Source: Curtobacterium sp. MCBA15_012 (GTDB lineage Bacteria > Actinomycetota > Actinomycetes > Actinomycetales > Microbacteriaceae). Taken from it: DNA of 64,000 nt. The translations under genes were made by a program, and so were the position numbers. This document shows, piece by piece, positions 49,553 through 57,290 of the stretch (the stretch's first letter is position 1; every line of letters begins with the position of its first letter). The stretch spans positions 496,001 through 560,000 of the forward strand of contig NZ_CP126267.1 in the NCBI RefSeq assembly GCF_001864935.2, given 5' to 3'. The notes under the pieces are model-generated. The model was not told the DNA's origin and did not search any database. It was given only the letters and a program-made list of their open reading frames with translations.

Positions 49553-50066
49553 CCGTGAGCAGTTGCAGGCCTACGTCGACGAAACCACCCCACGAACACC
49601 CCGCGTCCCACACGTTGACCCGGTGGACGCGGCGACGGTGCCGGAAGCGTGGTGGCAGTCCACACAGGCCCGCATCCGCCGGCACCTGCTCGATACGACT
49701 CTCACCGAAGCCGACGCTGCAGCGGTGTTGCAGATCAGCGTTGGCGAGGTGGGTGAGCTGTTCGCGTCAAACCGGCTGATGAGCTTCGACCTCGACGGCG
49801 AAGAACGCATCCCCGACTGGCAGATACTCCGCCCAGCCCTCCCCGAGTTCGGCGACCCGTCCACGCTGCTGCCCGGCCTCGACGTCCTGTACGCGGCGGC
49901 ACCGCAACCGCTGCTCGACGCGGCAGCGATGACCGAGTTCATGACTACCCCCCGCGACTTCCTCACCATCAACAACGAACCGCTCACACCGCTCGACTGG
50001 ATACGGCAAGGCCGACCGATCGCGACGATCGTTGCCCTGTTCCGCGGACGGCGGTGGCGATCGTGA
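49553..50066 (+). pseudogene. 5'-truncated gene with DUF2384-like (MbcA/ParS/Xre) domain
   Basis: The frame is open from the right end of the IS (TREQLQAYVDETTP reads straight out of the element border), so the IS has removed the true N-terminus. The remaining ~170 residues contain a helix-turn-helix-like part (LTEADAAAVLQISVGEVGEL) and a C-terminal block (GLDVLYAAAPQPLLDAAAMTEFM in part, then PLTPLDWIRQGRPIATIVALF) that resembles the toxin-binding domain of Xre/MbcA antitoxins. The next gene starts at its stop by a GTGA overlap. Function lost or altered; the family call is tentative. Confidence 0.6.
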
Positions 50067-50303
50067 CGGTCCGACCCGGCCGGTTCCTTCTCAACCTGTC
50101 GTTCGACGTCGACGGGTTCATGGGCACGTGATCTTCGGCGGCCCAGTCAGCACCGACCTCGGGCGAGTCATCATCCGCAGCGACGCCACCGGCACCGGCT
50201 ACGTGCACACGGCGACACCCGCGACGGGTGGGAACCCTTCCTCACCGAAGCCCGACGGATGGTCGCCCTCGTTCAACTCAACACTCCGGAAGAGCGCCGC
50301 TGA
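50063..50303 (+). pseudogene. Frameshifted remnant coupled to the DUF2384-like gene
   Basis: Three stretches in successive frames read as one short protein: VTVRPGRFLLNLSFDVDGFM from GTG 50063, IFGGPVSTDLGRVIIRSDAT in the next frame, and DGWEPFLTEARRMVALVQLN ending TPEERR at TGA 50301-50303. At least two frameshifts (near 50128 and 50225) break it. Not recognised as a RES toxin or other known family. Confidence 0.5.
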
Positions 50304-50470
50304 GTCCAGGGATCTCGTGCGCCACCGTCGAGTACTGCCTGCGAACCGACCCCGCCAACCTCCCGGCACCCGAGCCGGAGGAGCAGCTCGGTAGCGCGAC
50401 AAACGACAGATCCCCGTGGTGGGAACCGCTCGACAACCTGCAGCAGGCCAAGGACTGGGGCAGACCCTGA
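50304..50470 (+). pseudogene. Likely gene remnant upstream of the defence island
   Basis: A frame ending at 50470 reads TVEYCLRTDPANLPAPEPEE...WWEPLDNLQQAKDWGRP, which has the composition of a real C-terminus but no acceptable start after the preceding stop. Probably a decayed third gene. It marks the left edge of the defence island (vsr ends at 50524). Confidence 0.35.
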
Positions 50471-50523
50471 ATCCCGCCTAACCTATGAGGCGGCCCAGTA
50501 CGCTCTTGTTGCGGCGGGTGTGC

Positions 50524-50928
50524 TTAGCTCGATCCGACCGCTTTGCTGATCGCTTCCGCAACGGCGGCCGAAGCCTCGTGCTCCCAAAAGCGGAGCACGG
50601 CCCACCCCGCCGATTCAAGCGAAGCAGTCGTCTCCAGATCGCGCTCGATGTTCCGGTCGAGCTTCGGCCCCCAATAGTCGGCGTTCGCCTTCGGCCGGGT
50701 CGCGTGGATTGGGCAGCCGTGCCAGAAGCAGCCGTCGATGAAAACGGCAATGCGCTTCCGCGTGAAGACGATATCCGCACGACGGCGTCCGCCGAGCGGC
50801 GCGAAGTCGACACGGTAACGGAGCCCGGCGGCATGCAAGAGTCGGCGGACTGCGAGCTCAGGCGAAGTGTCACGCCCGCGGTTCCTCTGCATCGAGCGGC
50901 GCGAGCCCTCACTAGTTGCCCACGACAT
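50524..50928 (-). CDS. vsr: Very-short-patch repair endonuclease
   Basis: Protein of 134 residues with the full Vsr set: RNRGRDTSPELAVRRLLHAA, the metal-site aspartate in RRADIVFTRKRIAVFIDGCFWHGCP, and the end AGWAVLRFWEHE. Vsr nicks T:G mismatches arising from deamination of 5-methylcytosine and usually accompanies a C5 methyltransferase, here drmMII 11 kb away at the far end of the island. It diverges from the GHKL-helicase gene. ATG 50928 follows a -10-like TAGCCT (complement of 50935-50940) by six bases, suggesting a leaderless transcript. Confidence 0.95.
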   Translation of the reverse strand: MSWATSEGSRRSMQRNRGRDTSPELAVRRLLHAAGLRYRVDFAPLGGRRRADIVFTRKRIAVFIDGCFWHGCPIHATRPKANADYWGPKLDRNIERDLETTASLESAGWAVLRFWEHEASAAVAEAISKAVGSS

Positions 50929-50934
50929 GCCAAT

Positions 50935-51012
50935 AGGCTAAGACGAAGCGGAACGTCGGTGGGTGCCGATATTGTCGACTTGAATATCTGGGGTGCGATC
51001 AGGAAGGTGGCG
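50935..51012. promoter_or_regulatory. Divergent promoter region with A+T-rich palindrome
   Basis: Between vsr and the helicase operon. GATATT-N9-AATATC (50968-50988), centred near a GTCGAC, is an inverted repeat that stands out as A+T-rich. On the minus strand TAGCCT forms the probable vsr -10; on the plus strand AGGAAGGTGG (51001-51010) is the ribosome-binding site of the 1587-residue protein. The palindrome could bind a regulator acting on both directions. Confidence 0.5.
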
Positions 51013-54000
51013 ATGGCGACAGCATCATGGGGGCCGGACGGTTCGCTCGTCGCCGAGATTGACGACCAGTTCGCGAGCGCGATCGCCGCGTATGCCGCGA
51101 AGCCGACGCTGATCACGGAGCATGCCAACCACGAGGAGTCGATCCGCACCGGCGGGTACGCGAACCGCACGCTTCTCGAGCTCGTGCAGAACGCTGCGGA
51201 CGCGATGGCTGGCACGACCGGCGATTCCGCGCTTGGGCGGGTCGAGATCGTGCTCGATCCTGCGTCGAAGGTGCTGTATTGCGCCAACTCGGGCAGGCCG
51301 TTCTCGAAGACCGGGCTCGTCGCGATCACGCACGCCCATCTCAGCGGGAAGCGCGGCGACGAGATCGGACGATTCGGCCTCGGGTTCAAGTCGGTGCTAG
51401 CCGTCACCGACTCTCCGCAGGTATTGAGCCGCTCAGTCTCGCTCGAGTTCAACTCGTCCAAGGCGCAGGCGGCGATCAAGGGGATCGGCTCTGCCGATCG
51501 GCGTCTCCCTGTTCTTCGCACCGCGACCCTGCTGGATGCCGAGGAACTATTCGGCGTCGACCCCATCGCGCGCGAACTCGCATCCTGGGCGACCACGATC
51601 ATCCGGCTGCCGGGCGTCGAGAACATTGACCGACTCCGTCGCGAGATGGAGACGTTCTCCTCCGAGTTCCTACTTTTCGTCAGCGCCGTACGTGAAGTCC
51701 GGCTCGCGGTGCTCGGCGACAAAGGCTTCGCTACGAGCCACGCGTCCAGGGACCTCGGGGGCGGTCGATTCAGGATCGAGCGCCCGGACGCGACTGGCGA
51801 CGAATGGCTCGTGAGCGACCGCATGCACGCCCCGAGCGCAGCGGCTCGGCGAGAGGTCGGCGAGGCCGTTTCGCGCGACGAGATCAAGGTCAGCATCGCG
51901 ATACCTGTCAGGCCTCGGCGCGCCAATCCGGAGACTGGCGACGCCGGTACGCAGATTGGACAGTTTTGGAGCTACTTCCCGCTGCAGGACCGAACATCTG
52001 CCACAGCGTTCTTCAACGCCCCGTGGAGCGTGAACGATGACCGCACCACCCTGCTGCGCAACGGCTACAACCGCGAGATTCTCGCGACGCTCGCCGAGAT
52101 GTTTGTCGAACTCCTTCCGCAAGTCAGCACGACTGAGGACCCGGCTGCCCAGCTCGACTACCTCCCGGCGCGCGGTCGTGAGGCCATCTACTTTGGCGAC
52201 GAGGTGCTCTGTGCGCTCGTGCCACCGTTGGCCGTTGCGAACCCGTTGATCCCGGACGGAACCGGCGTGCTCCGCGCTCCCTGGGAGCTGACGCCGCTGG
52301 ATCTGACATGCGAGTGGAAGATTCCGGAGATCGCTCACGAGGCATGGACCGCGTCGCCGAACACCGGTAAGGACGTCCCGCACTGGCGGTGCTACAGCTC
52401 CACTCAACGCATTGCACGTCTTCGTCAGCTCTTCGCGGTGAGCGTCGATCCCGAGAAGTTCGACGAGGACGGGCGCGATATGAAGCGCGCGCTGGAGGTC
52501 GCGCCGAAGCGTGGCATCCAGTCCTGGCTCCGCGAGTGGGCGGAGGGCAAGGACGTCGAGTCCGCGGCGAACGCCCTGAAGGTTGTCATCGGGAATCGCG
52601 GCGCGGAGGAGGCCGAAAGGGCGCGGGTCATCCCCACGACCGAGGGGTTGCGCTCGCTCGCGGATCGCTCGCTGGTGTTCCTGTCAAAGGCGGACGACCT
52701 GGAGATCGAAGGCGCGGTGTTCGTCCTGCCGCGGTTCCTGGCGTACCCGGGCATGGAGAAGGCGCTCCGCAACGCGGGCTTTCGCGACTTGGACCCGGTG
52801 GCGATCCTCACGGCCCGGCTCGCCAAACTGACGACCACAGCCAGCCCCGAGATGCAGGAGAAGTTCTGGGACGCGGCCCTCGGCGTCAGCACCGGGGAGG
52901 CCATCTCCGCGGTTCGCGCTCACCAGAACGCGCAGGTGCGTGTACCGACACGTGACGGCGGCTGGCACTGGCCGCAGCAGGTCCTCGATATCGACGGCGA
53001 CCTGCCTGCGGCCGACGGAAGTCTGCTCCTCGACCGTCAGCGATGCGTCCCAGCGCTCGCTCACGACTTGGGCGTTGTCAACGCGCCCGTTCGCGAGTAC
53101 TCGTTCGAGGATGAGGCCGCGGCTGACGAGTATCAGGACTGGGTGATTGCGGACCTCAACAGCCGACTGACGCCGGGCGACCGCCCGATTGAGCGGATCA
53201 CCCTATACCCGAGCCAGGGTCACTCCGCCGGACCGTTCTCGGCCCTGCTCCTGCTGCAGCAGGCCGGGGCGCCGGATCAGCTGCGCGAGTCGTGGACCCG
53301 GGGGCTCCTCGAGTTCGGCGATGCGCCGTGGGACTGCGAGGACACGGCAACCGGCGTTTCGTACCGCGTGAAGTCGCCGCTCCGCTGGGCTGCAGAGCGA
53401 GCAGGTCTGCTCCGCACGACGCGCGGGTTCAGGCCGATCAACGACGTGGTCGCGCCGTCCCTGGTGGAGTATCGGGATCTGCTCCCGCTCTATGAAGGGC
53501 CGCGGGCCGTCGTCGAGACGCTCCATCTCCCGCAGGAGCTGGCGCTAATCCCGGCGGGCGTCCTGCGGGATGCGCTCGCCGTCGATCTGCTCCCGCCGCA
53601 GTTCGACGACGAGCTACTCGTCCGATTCATCCTGGAGACCGTGCCGCTCGCATACCCGGAGAGCCGGCCTCCTTGCGTTCCGGCGCGGGTCGGACGAGTG
53701 CTCGAATCACGGCCCACCGGCACCGTTTACCTGGCGACCGACGACGAGCAGCGCGACTATCTGGCGCAGCACCAGCGGCCGCATCTGAAAGCGTCGGAGT
53801 CTCAGGCCGAACGGCTTGTCGCAGAGGTCGGGTGCAAGCGCTTCGCGGACAGCTTCGCGTTCTCGATCCGTATCGACGGGCAGCAGGACGCCGAGCGCCT
53901 GCTCGATGTGTTCACCGGACTCCGCGGCTGGCCGAGCAGGGACGACCTGGGTAATGCGACGTTGTCGAGGGCCGAGTCGGTCGCGAAGTGGGTCACAACG

Positions 54001-55776
54001 GAAGACGGCGTCGAGCCTCAGTCGCTCGACTCGTATCGAGACGGAGTGAACCTCGTGGTCGTGACGGCGCTCGACGAGAAGGCGACGCTGCGGGCGGCGA
54101 ATGAGGCATTCGATCTCGGCCTCAACAACGCCGACGTCGAGCGCGTGCTCAAGGTCGGACTCGAACATCACCTCGAGCTGATCCGACAGGAAGCGCTGGC
54201 GGCATCGACCGATACCGCGCGTCTCGAGGTCTACTTCGGCGAGGACGACTTGCGAGAGAAGCTCCCAAAGGGTCTCTGGCAAGGGCTTGAGGCCCAGGGT
54301 CTCGTCTCGAAGAAGACCTCGGTGGCTGAGCTGTGTCTCTCCGTATACGGCAAGGATACGATCCGCGAGCTCGCCGATTTGTTCCGTCGGGAGGGCTTCC
54401 CGGACGTCCCGGACCAGTGGGCCGGCGGAGCCGCGACGATCACCTGGCTCCGGAAGATGGGTTTCGGCTCGGAGTTCGCGGGGCAGCGCACGCGGCGTCA
54501 GGACGCCGAGTTCGTCGTTCCGGGGGCGACGATTCTGCCCGCGCTCCACGACTACCAGTCACGCATCAGCACGGAGCTCCGGTCGACGCTGCTCGAAGTA
54601 GGGGAGGGCAGCCGCAGGGCCAAGGCGATGGTCGAGCTGCCCACCGGCGCCGGAAAGACTCGTGTCGCGACGGAGACCATCCTCCAGCTGTTCATCGATG
54701 GGACTCTCCGCGGACCAGTGCTCTGGATCGCGCAGTCGCAGGAACTGTGCGAGCAGGCGGTGCAGACTTTCAGCGAGGTCTGGCGCGGACTCTGCACCGA
54801 GCAACGTGTCGATATGCCGCTGACCGTCGGCAGGCTCTGGGAGAGCAACGATGTTCAGGAGCCGGACACCGCCCTAAGCGTGGTGGTCGCGACGGACGCG
54901 AAACTCGAAGTGATTCTCGGGAGCGCCGAATACGAGTGGCTCAGCAGGGCCGCGGCGGTGTTCATCGACGAGGGCCACGTCGCGGGTACCTCGACAAGGT
55001 ACACGCGCATCCTCTCGTGGCTGGGCGTCGACGGCCGGAGCTTCGCACGACCGCTGATCGGCCTATCGGCTACCCCGTTCAAGGGGACATCGGCTCAAGC
55101 CACGGATCAGCTCGCCGCTAGATTCGGACGGAGGAAGCTCGCCGCCTTTGAGGAGAACCCTTACCAGGAGCTCGTCGCGCTAGGCGTGCTCGCCCGCGTG
55201 AAGCACGACGTTCTGCAAGGCGCGAAGGTGCGGCTGTCGGACAACGAAGCCCGCGAGGCGATGAGGACCAACCGCGTCAGCGTTCAGGTGCTCGATCGGG
55301 TCGCCGCCGATCACGCGCGGATGGGCGTCCTTGTCGAGAGCATCAAGAACCTGGAAGCCGAGCGCGGTCGATCCGTTCTCGTGTTCACGCCGAATGTCTT
55401 GTCCGCTCAGGTGCTCGCCGCCACACTGCGATACCGCGGCATCGAAGCAGCGTCCGTGAGTGGGCAGACCGGCCGACAGGAACGGCGCGACGTGATCAAG
55501 CGATTCAAGGACGGTGAGATACAGGTGCTCGCCAACTGCGACCTCCTTACCCAGGGCTTTGACGCGCCCGGCGTGACGGCGCTGTATATCGCGCGCCCGA
55601 CCTTCAGCCCGAACGCCTACATCCAGATGGCCGGGCGCGGCCTCCGCGGGCCGAAGAACGGCGGCAAGGAGGAATGCCTGATCGTCGACATGGCCGACAA
55701 CTTCGGCAGCGATGACATCAATGGCCTGCTCGGGTTCCGCGAGTACGAAGAGCTGTGGCAGGAGCAGCAGTCGTGA
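51013..55776 (+). CDS. GHKL-ATPase (sacsin N-like) fused to SF2 DEAD/DEAH helicase
   Basis: Protein of 1587 residues. Residues ~20-330 form a GHKL/sacsin-type ATPase: N-box ELVQNAADAM (about 55-64), lid/G2 motif GRFGLGFKS near 121-129. A long middle region (330-1170) has no motif I recognise. Residues ~1175-1587 are a helicase: Walker A ELPTGAGKT (near 1208), DEGH box in VFIDEGHVAG (near 1319), motif III LIGLSATPFKG, and motif VI QMAGRGLRG (near 1538). First gene of a five-gene overlapping operon with drmA, drmB and a methyltransferase, where class 2 DISARM would have drmE. It likely couples DNA sensing to strand separation. ATG 51013 has AGGAAGGTGG in front; ends with a GTGA overlap. Confidence 0.88.
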   Translation: MATASWGPDGSLVAEIDDQFASAIAAYAAKPTLITEHANHEESIRTGGYANRTLLELVQNAADAMAGTTGDSALGRVEIVLDPASKVLYCANSGRPFSKTGLVAITHAHLSGKRGDEIGRFGLGFKSVLAVTDSPQVLSRSVSLEFNSSKAQAAIKGIGSADRRLPVLRTATLLDAEELFGVDPIARELASWATTIIRLPGVENIDRLRREMETFSSEFLLFVSAVREVRLAVLGDKGFATSHASRDLGGGRFRIERPDATGDEWLVSDRMHAPSAAARREVGEAVSRDEIKVSIAIPVRPRRANPETGDAGTQIGQFWSYFPLQDRTSATAFFNAPWSVNDDRTTLLRNGYNREILATLAEMFVELLPQVSTTEDPAAQLDYLPARGREAIYFGDEVLCALVPPLAVANPLIPDGTGVLRAPWELTPLDLTCEWKIPEIAHEAWTASPNTGKDVPHWRCYSSTQRIARLRQLFAVSVDPEKFDEDGRDMKRALEVAPKRGIQSWLREWAEGKDVESAANALKVVIGNRGAEEAERARVIPTTEGLRSLADRSLVFLSKADDLEIEGAVFVLPRFLAYPGMEKALRNAGFRDLDPVAILTARLAKLTTTASPEMQEKFWDAALGVSTGEAISAVRAHQNAQVRVPTRDGGWHWPQQVLDIDGDLPAADGSLLLDRQRCVPALAHDLGVVNAPVREYSFEDEAAADEYQDWVIADLNSRLTPGDRPIERITLYPSQGHSAGPFSALLLLQQAGAPDQLRESWTRGLLEFGDAPWDCEDTATGVSYRVKSPLRWAAERAGLLRTTRGFRPINDVVAPSLVEYRDLLPLYEGPRAVVETLHLPQELALIPAGVLRDALAVDLLPPQFDDELLVRFILETVPLAYPESRPPCVPARVGRVLESRPTGTVYLATDDEQRDYLAQHQRPHLKASESQAERLVAEVGCKRFADSFAFSIRIDGQQDAERLLDVFTGLRGWPSRDDLGNATLSRAESVAKWVTTEDGVEPQSLDSYRDGVNLVVVTALDEKATLRAANEAFDLGLNNADVERVLKVGLEHHLELIRQEALAASTDTARLEVYFGEDDLREKLPKGLWQGLEAQGLVSKKTSVAELCLSVYGKDTIRELADLFRREGFPDVPDQWAGGAATITWLRKMGFGSEFAGQRTRRQDAEFVVPGATILPALHDYQSRISTELRSTLLEVGEGSRRAKAMVELPTGAGKTRVATETILQLFIDGTLRGPVLWIAQSQELCEQAVQTFSEVWRGLCTEQRVDMPLTVGRLWESNDVQEPDTALSVVVATDAKLEVILGSAEYEWLSRAAAVFIDEGHVAGTSTRYTRILSWLGVDGRSFARPLIGLSATPFKGTSAQATDQLAARFGRRKLAAFEENPYQELVALGVLARVKHDVLQGAKVRLSDNEAREAMRTNRVSVQVLDRVAADHARMGVLVESIKNLEAERGRSVLVFTPNVLSAQVLAATLRYRGIEAASVSGQTGRQERRDVIKRFKDGEIQVLANCDLLTQGFDAPGVTALYIARPTFSPNAYIQMAGRGLRGPKNGGKEECLIVDMADNFGSDDINGLLGFREYEELWQEQQS

Positions 55777-57290
55777 TCCTGAGCCCCGACCTGCGGGACA
55801 TCGAGCGCACCGCGCAAAGCGACGCCGAGCGCAAGCTTGCCCGGCTACTCCAGGCCGTGGAGAGTGCTGAGGCGGTCGCGTTCCATTCGGTCAAGCTGCG
55901 GACGGCTCCGGTCAAACAGATGGCCGAGGCCGACTTCGTCATCCTCTGGAAAGGGGTTGCGATCATCGCGGAGGTCAAAGGCGGCGGCGTGAAGAAGTTC
56001 GAGGGCGCCTGGTACACCATCGACAGGAACGGCGACAATCACAAGCTGAAGTCGTCGCCCATCGACCAGGCGCGGGATGCGATGTTCGCACTTCGCAATA
56101 TCCTGAAGGAGGACGGACTCGGCTGGTTCCCCTCGGAGGCCATTGCCGTCACGCCGGACATCGACCAGCCGCCGACCGATGTTGCGTGGAAAGCGACACA
56201 CTGGCTGGCGAAGGAGTCGATGACCGCCGACGCGCTGTCCTCCGCGCTCGACGCAGTAGCCCGTTCGGCGTCGGCTGCCCCCAGGGGTGTGCCCACGGCC
56301 CGTGTCGATGAGCTGCGGGAGGACCTCTTCGGGGAATTCTCGCGACTCCCCGTCATCGATGCTCAACGCGGAGCCGTGATCGACGAGCAGAACATCGCGA
56401 CTGCCGATCAGGCACGGGTGCTCGCCGGTCTGGCGAAGAATCAGCGCATCCTCGTGCTCGGCGGCGCGGGAACCGGGAAGTCGGTGGTCCTCGCCGAGGC
56501 TGCGAAGCAGGAGGCAGCGGCGGGACGGTCCGTCCTCGTGACGTTCAGGTCGCCGGGACTTCGTACGTTCTTCGAGCCCCGGCTCGCCGGGCGGGCAATC
56601 GAGGTGCGCGAGTTCGACGCCATAGATCCCAATTCCCGGTTCGATGTGCTGCTGGTCGACGAGGCCCAGGATCTGATGTACGTCGACGCCATGGATGTGC
56701 TCGACGGGGTCGTCGCAGGCGGCCGGGAGCGGGGCCGCTGGAGGATGTTCCTCGACCAGAACAACCAGGCACACGTCGACGGCCGCTTCGATGAGGATGT
56801 GTTCGAGATCGTCCGCACCGAAGGCATCGAGTACGACCTGAGCAAGAATGTCCGCAACACCCGGGCGATCGTCCACATGGTCCAGGAGTACCTGGGTGCC
56901 GACGTCGGCGACCCCGGGATCGTCAACGGCGAGCGCATCCAGTGGGAGACCGTGCCGGAGGGCGAGTCACGTGCGCAGGCGCTCCGGATCGCGAAGTCGT
57001 TCAAAAGGGGTGGCGTCAAAGCGGCGGACATCTGGGTGCTTCCGGCCTCCGCTGCCGAGTCACTGGATGAAGTCGTCGACGGAATCCGAGTCCGCAGCCC
57101 GAGGGTCGCGAAGGGACTCGAGGCGGAGCATGTCATCGTCTGCGAGCTTCCGACGGAATACTCGGACGCGGCGCTCGCGGCACTGTATGTCGCGGTGACG
57201 CGAGCTCGCGTGACCCTTCGCGTCGTCTGTACCGATGCTGATCGTCGACGGCTGCAAACGATGGTGCGCAGGGTGGGGGTGAAGGCATGA
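55773..57290 (+). CDS. NERD-nuclease/SF1 helicase fusion
   Basis: Protein of 505 residues. The N-terminal ~110 residues are a NERD (nuclease-related) domain with a PD-(D/E)xK-like core: EADFVILWKGVAIIAEVKGG (D and E-x-K). From about 215 a UvrD/DUF2075-like ATPase follows: Walker A LGGAGTGKS (near 229), Walker B LLVDEAQDLM (near 297), and the late motifs AKGLEAEHVIVC and ALYVAVTRAR. Such NERD-helicases can be expected to degrade or remodel DNA. It overlaps both neighbours by four bases (GTGA and ATGA), firmly in the defence operon. It may supply the nuclease activity that DrmC gives in standard DISARM; that is an inference. Confidence 0.88.
   Translation: MILSPDLRDIERTAQSDAERKLARLLQAVESAEAVAFHSVKLRTAPVKQMAEADFVILWKGVAIIAEVKGGGVKKFEGAWYTIDRNGDNHKLKSSPIDQARDAMFALRNILKEDGLGWFPSEAIAVTPDIDQPPTDVAWKATHWLAKESMTADALSSALDAVARSASAAPRGVPTARVDELREDLFGEFSRLPVIDAQRGAVIDEQNIATADQARVLAGLAKNQRILVLGGAGTGKSVVLAEAAKQEAAAGRSVLVTFRSPGLRTFFEPRLAGRAIEVREFDAIDPNSRFDVLLVDEAQDLMYVDAMDVLDGVVAGGRERGRWRMFLDQNNQAHVDGRFDEDVFEIVRTEGIEYDLSKNVRNTRAIVHMVQEYLGADVGDPGIVNGERIQWETVPEGESRAQALRIAKSFKRGGVKAADIWVLPASAAESLDEVVDGIRVRSPRVAKGLEAEHVIVCELPTEYSDAALAALYVAVTRARVTLRVVCTDADRRRLQTMVRRVGVKA

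Noticed and set aside
50063..50303. RES-domain toxin partner of the DUF2384-like gene
   Set aside because: Position and coupling fit, but the readable segments show no RES motif and the frame is broken.
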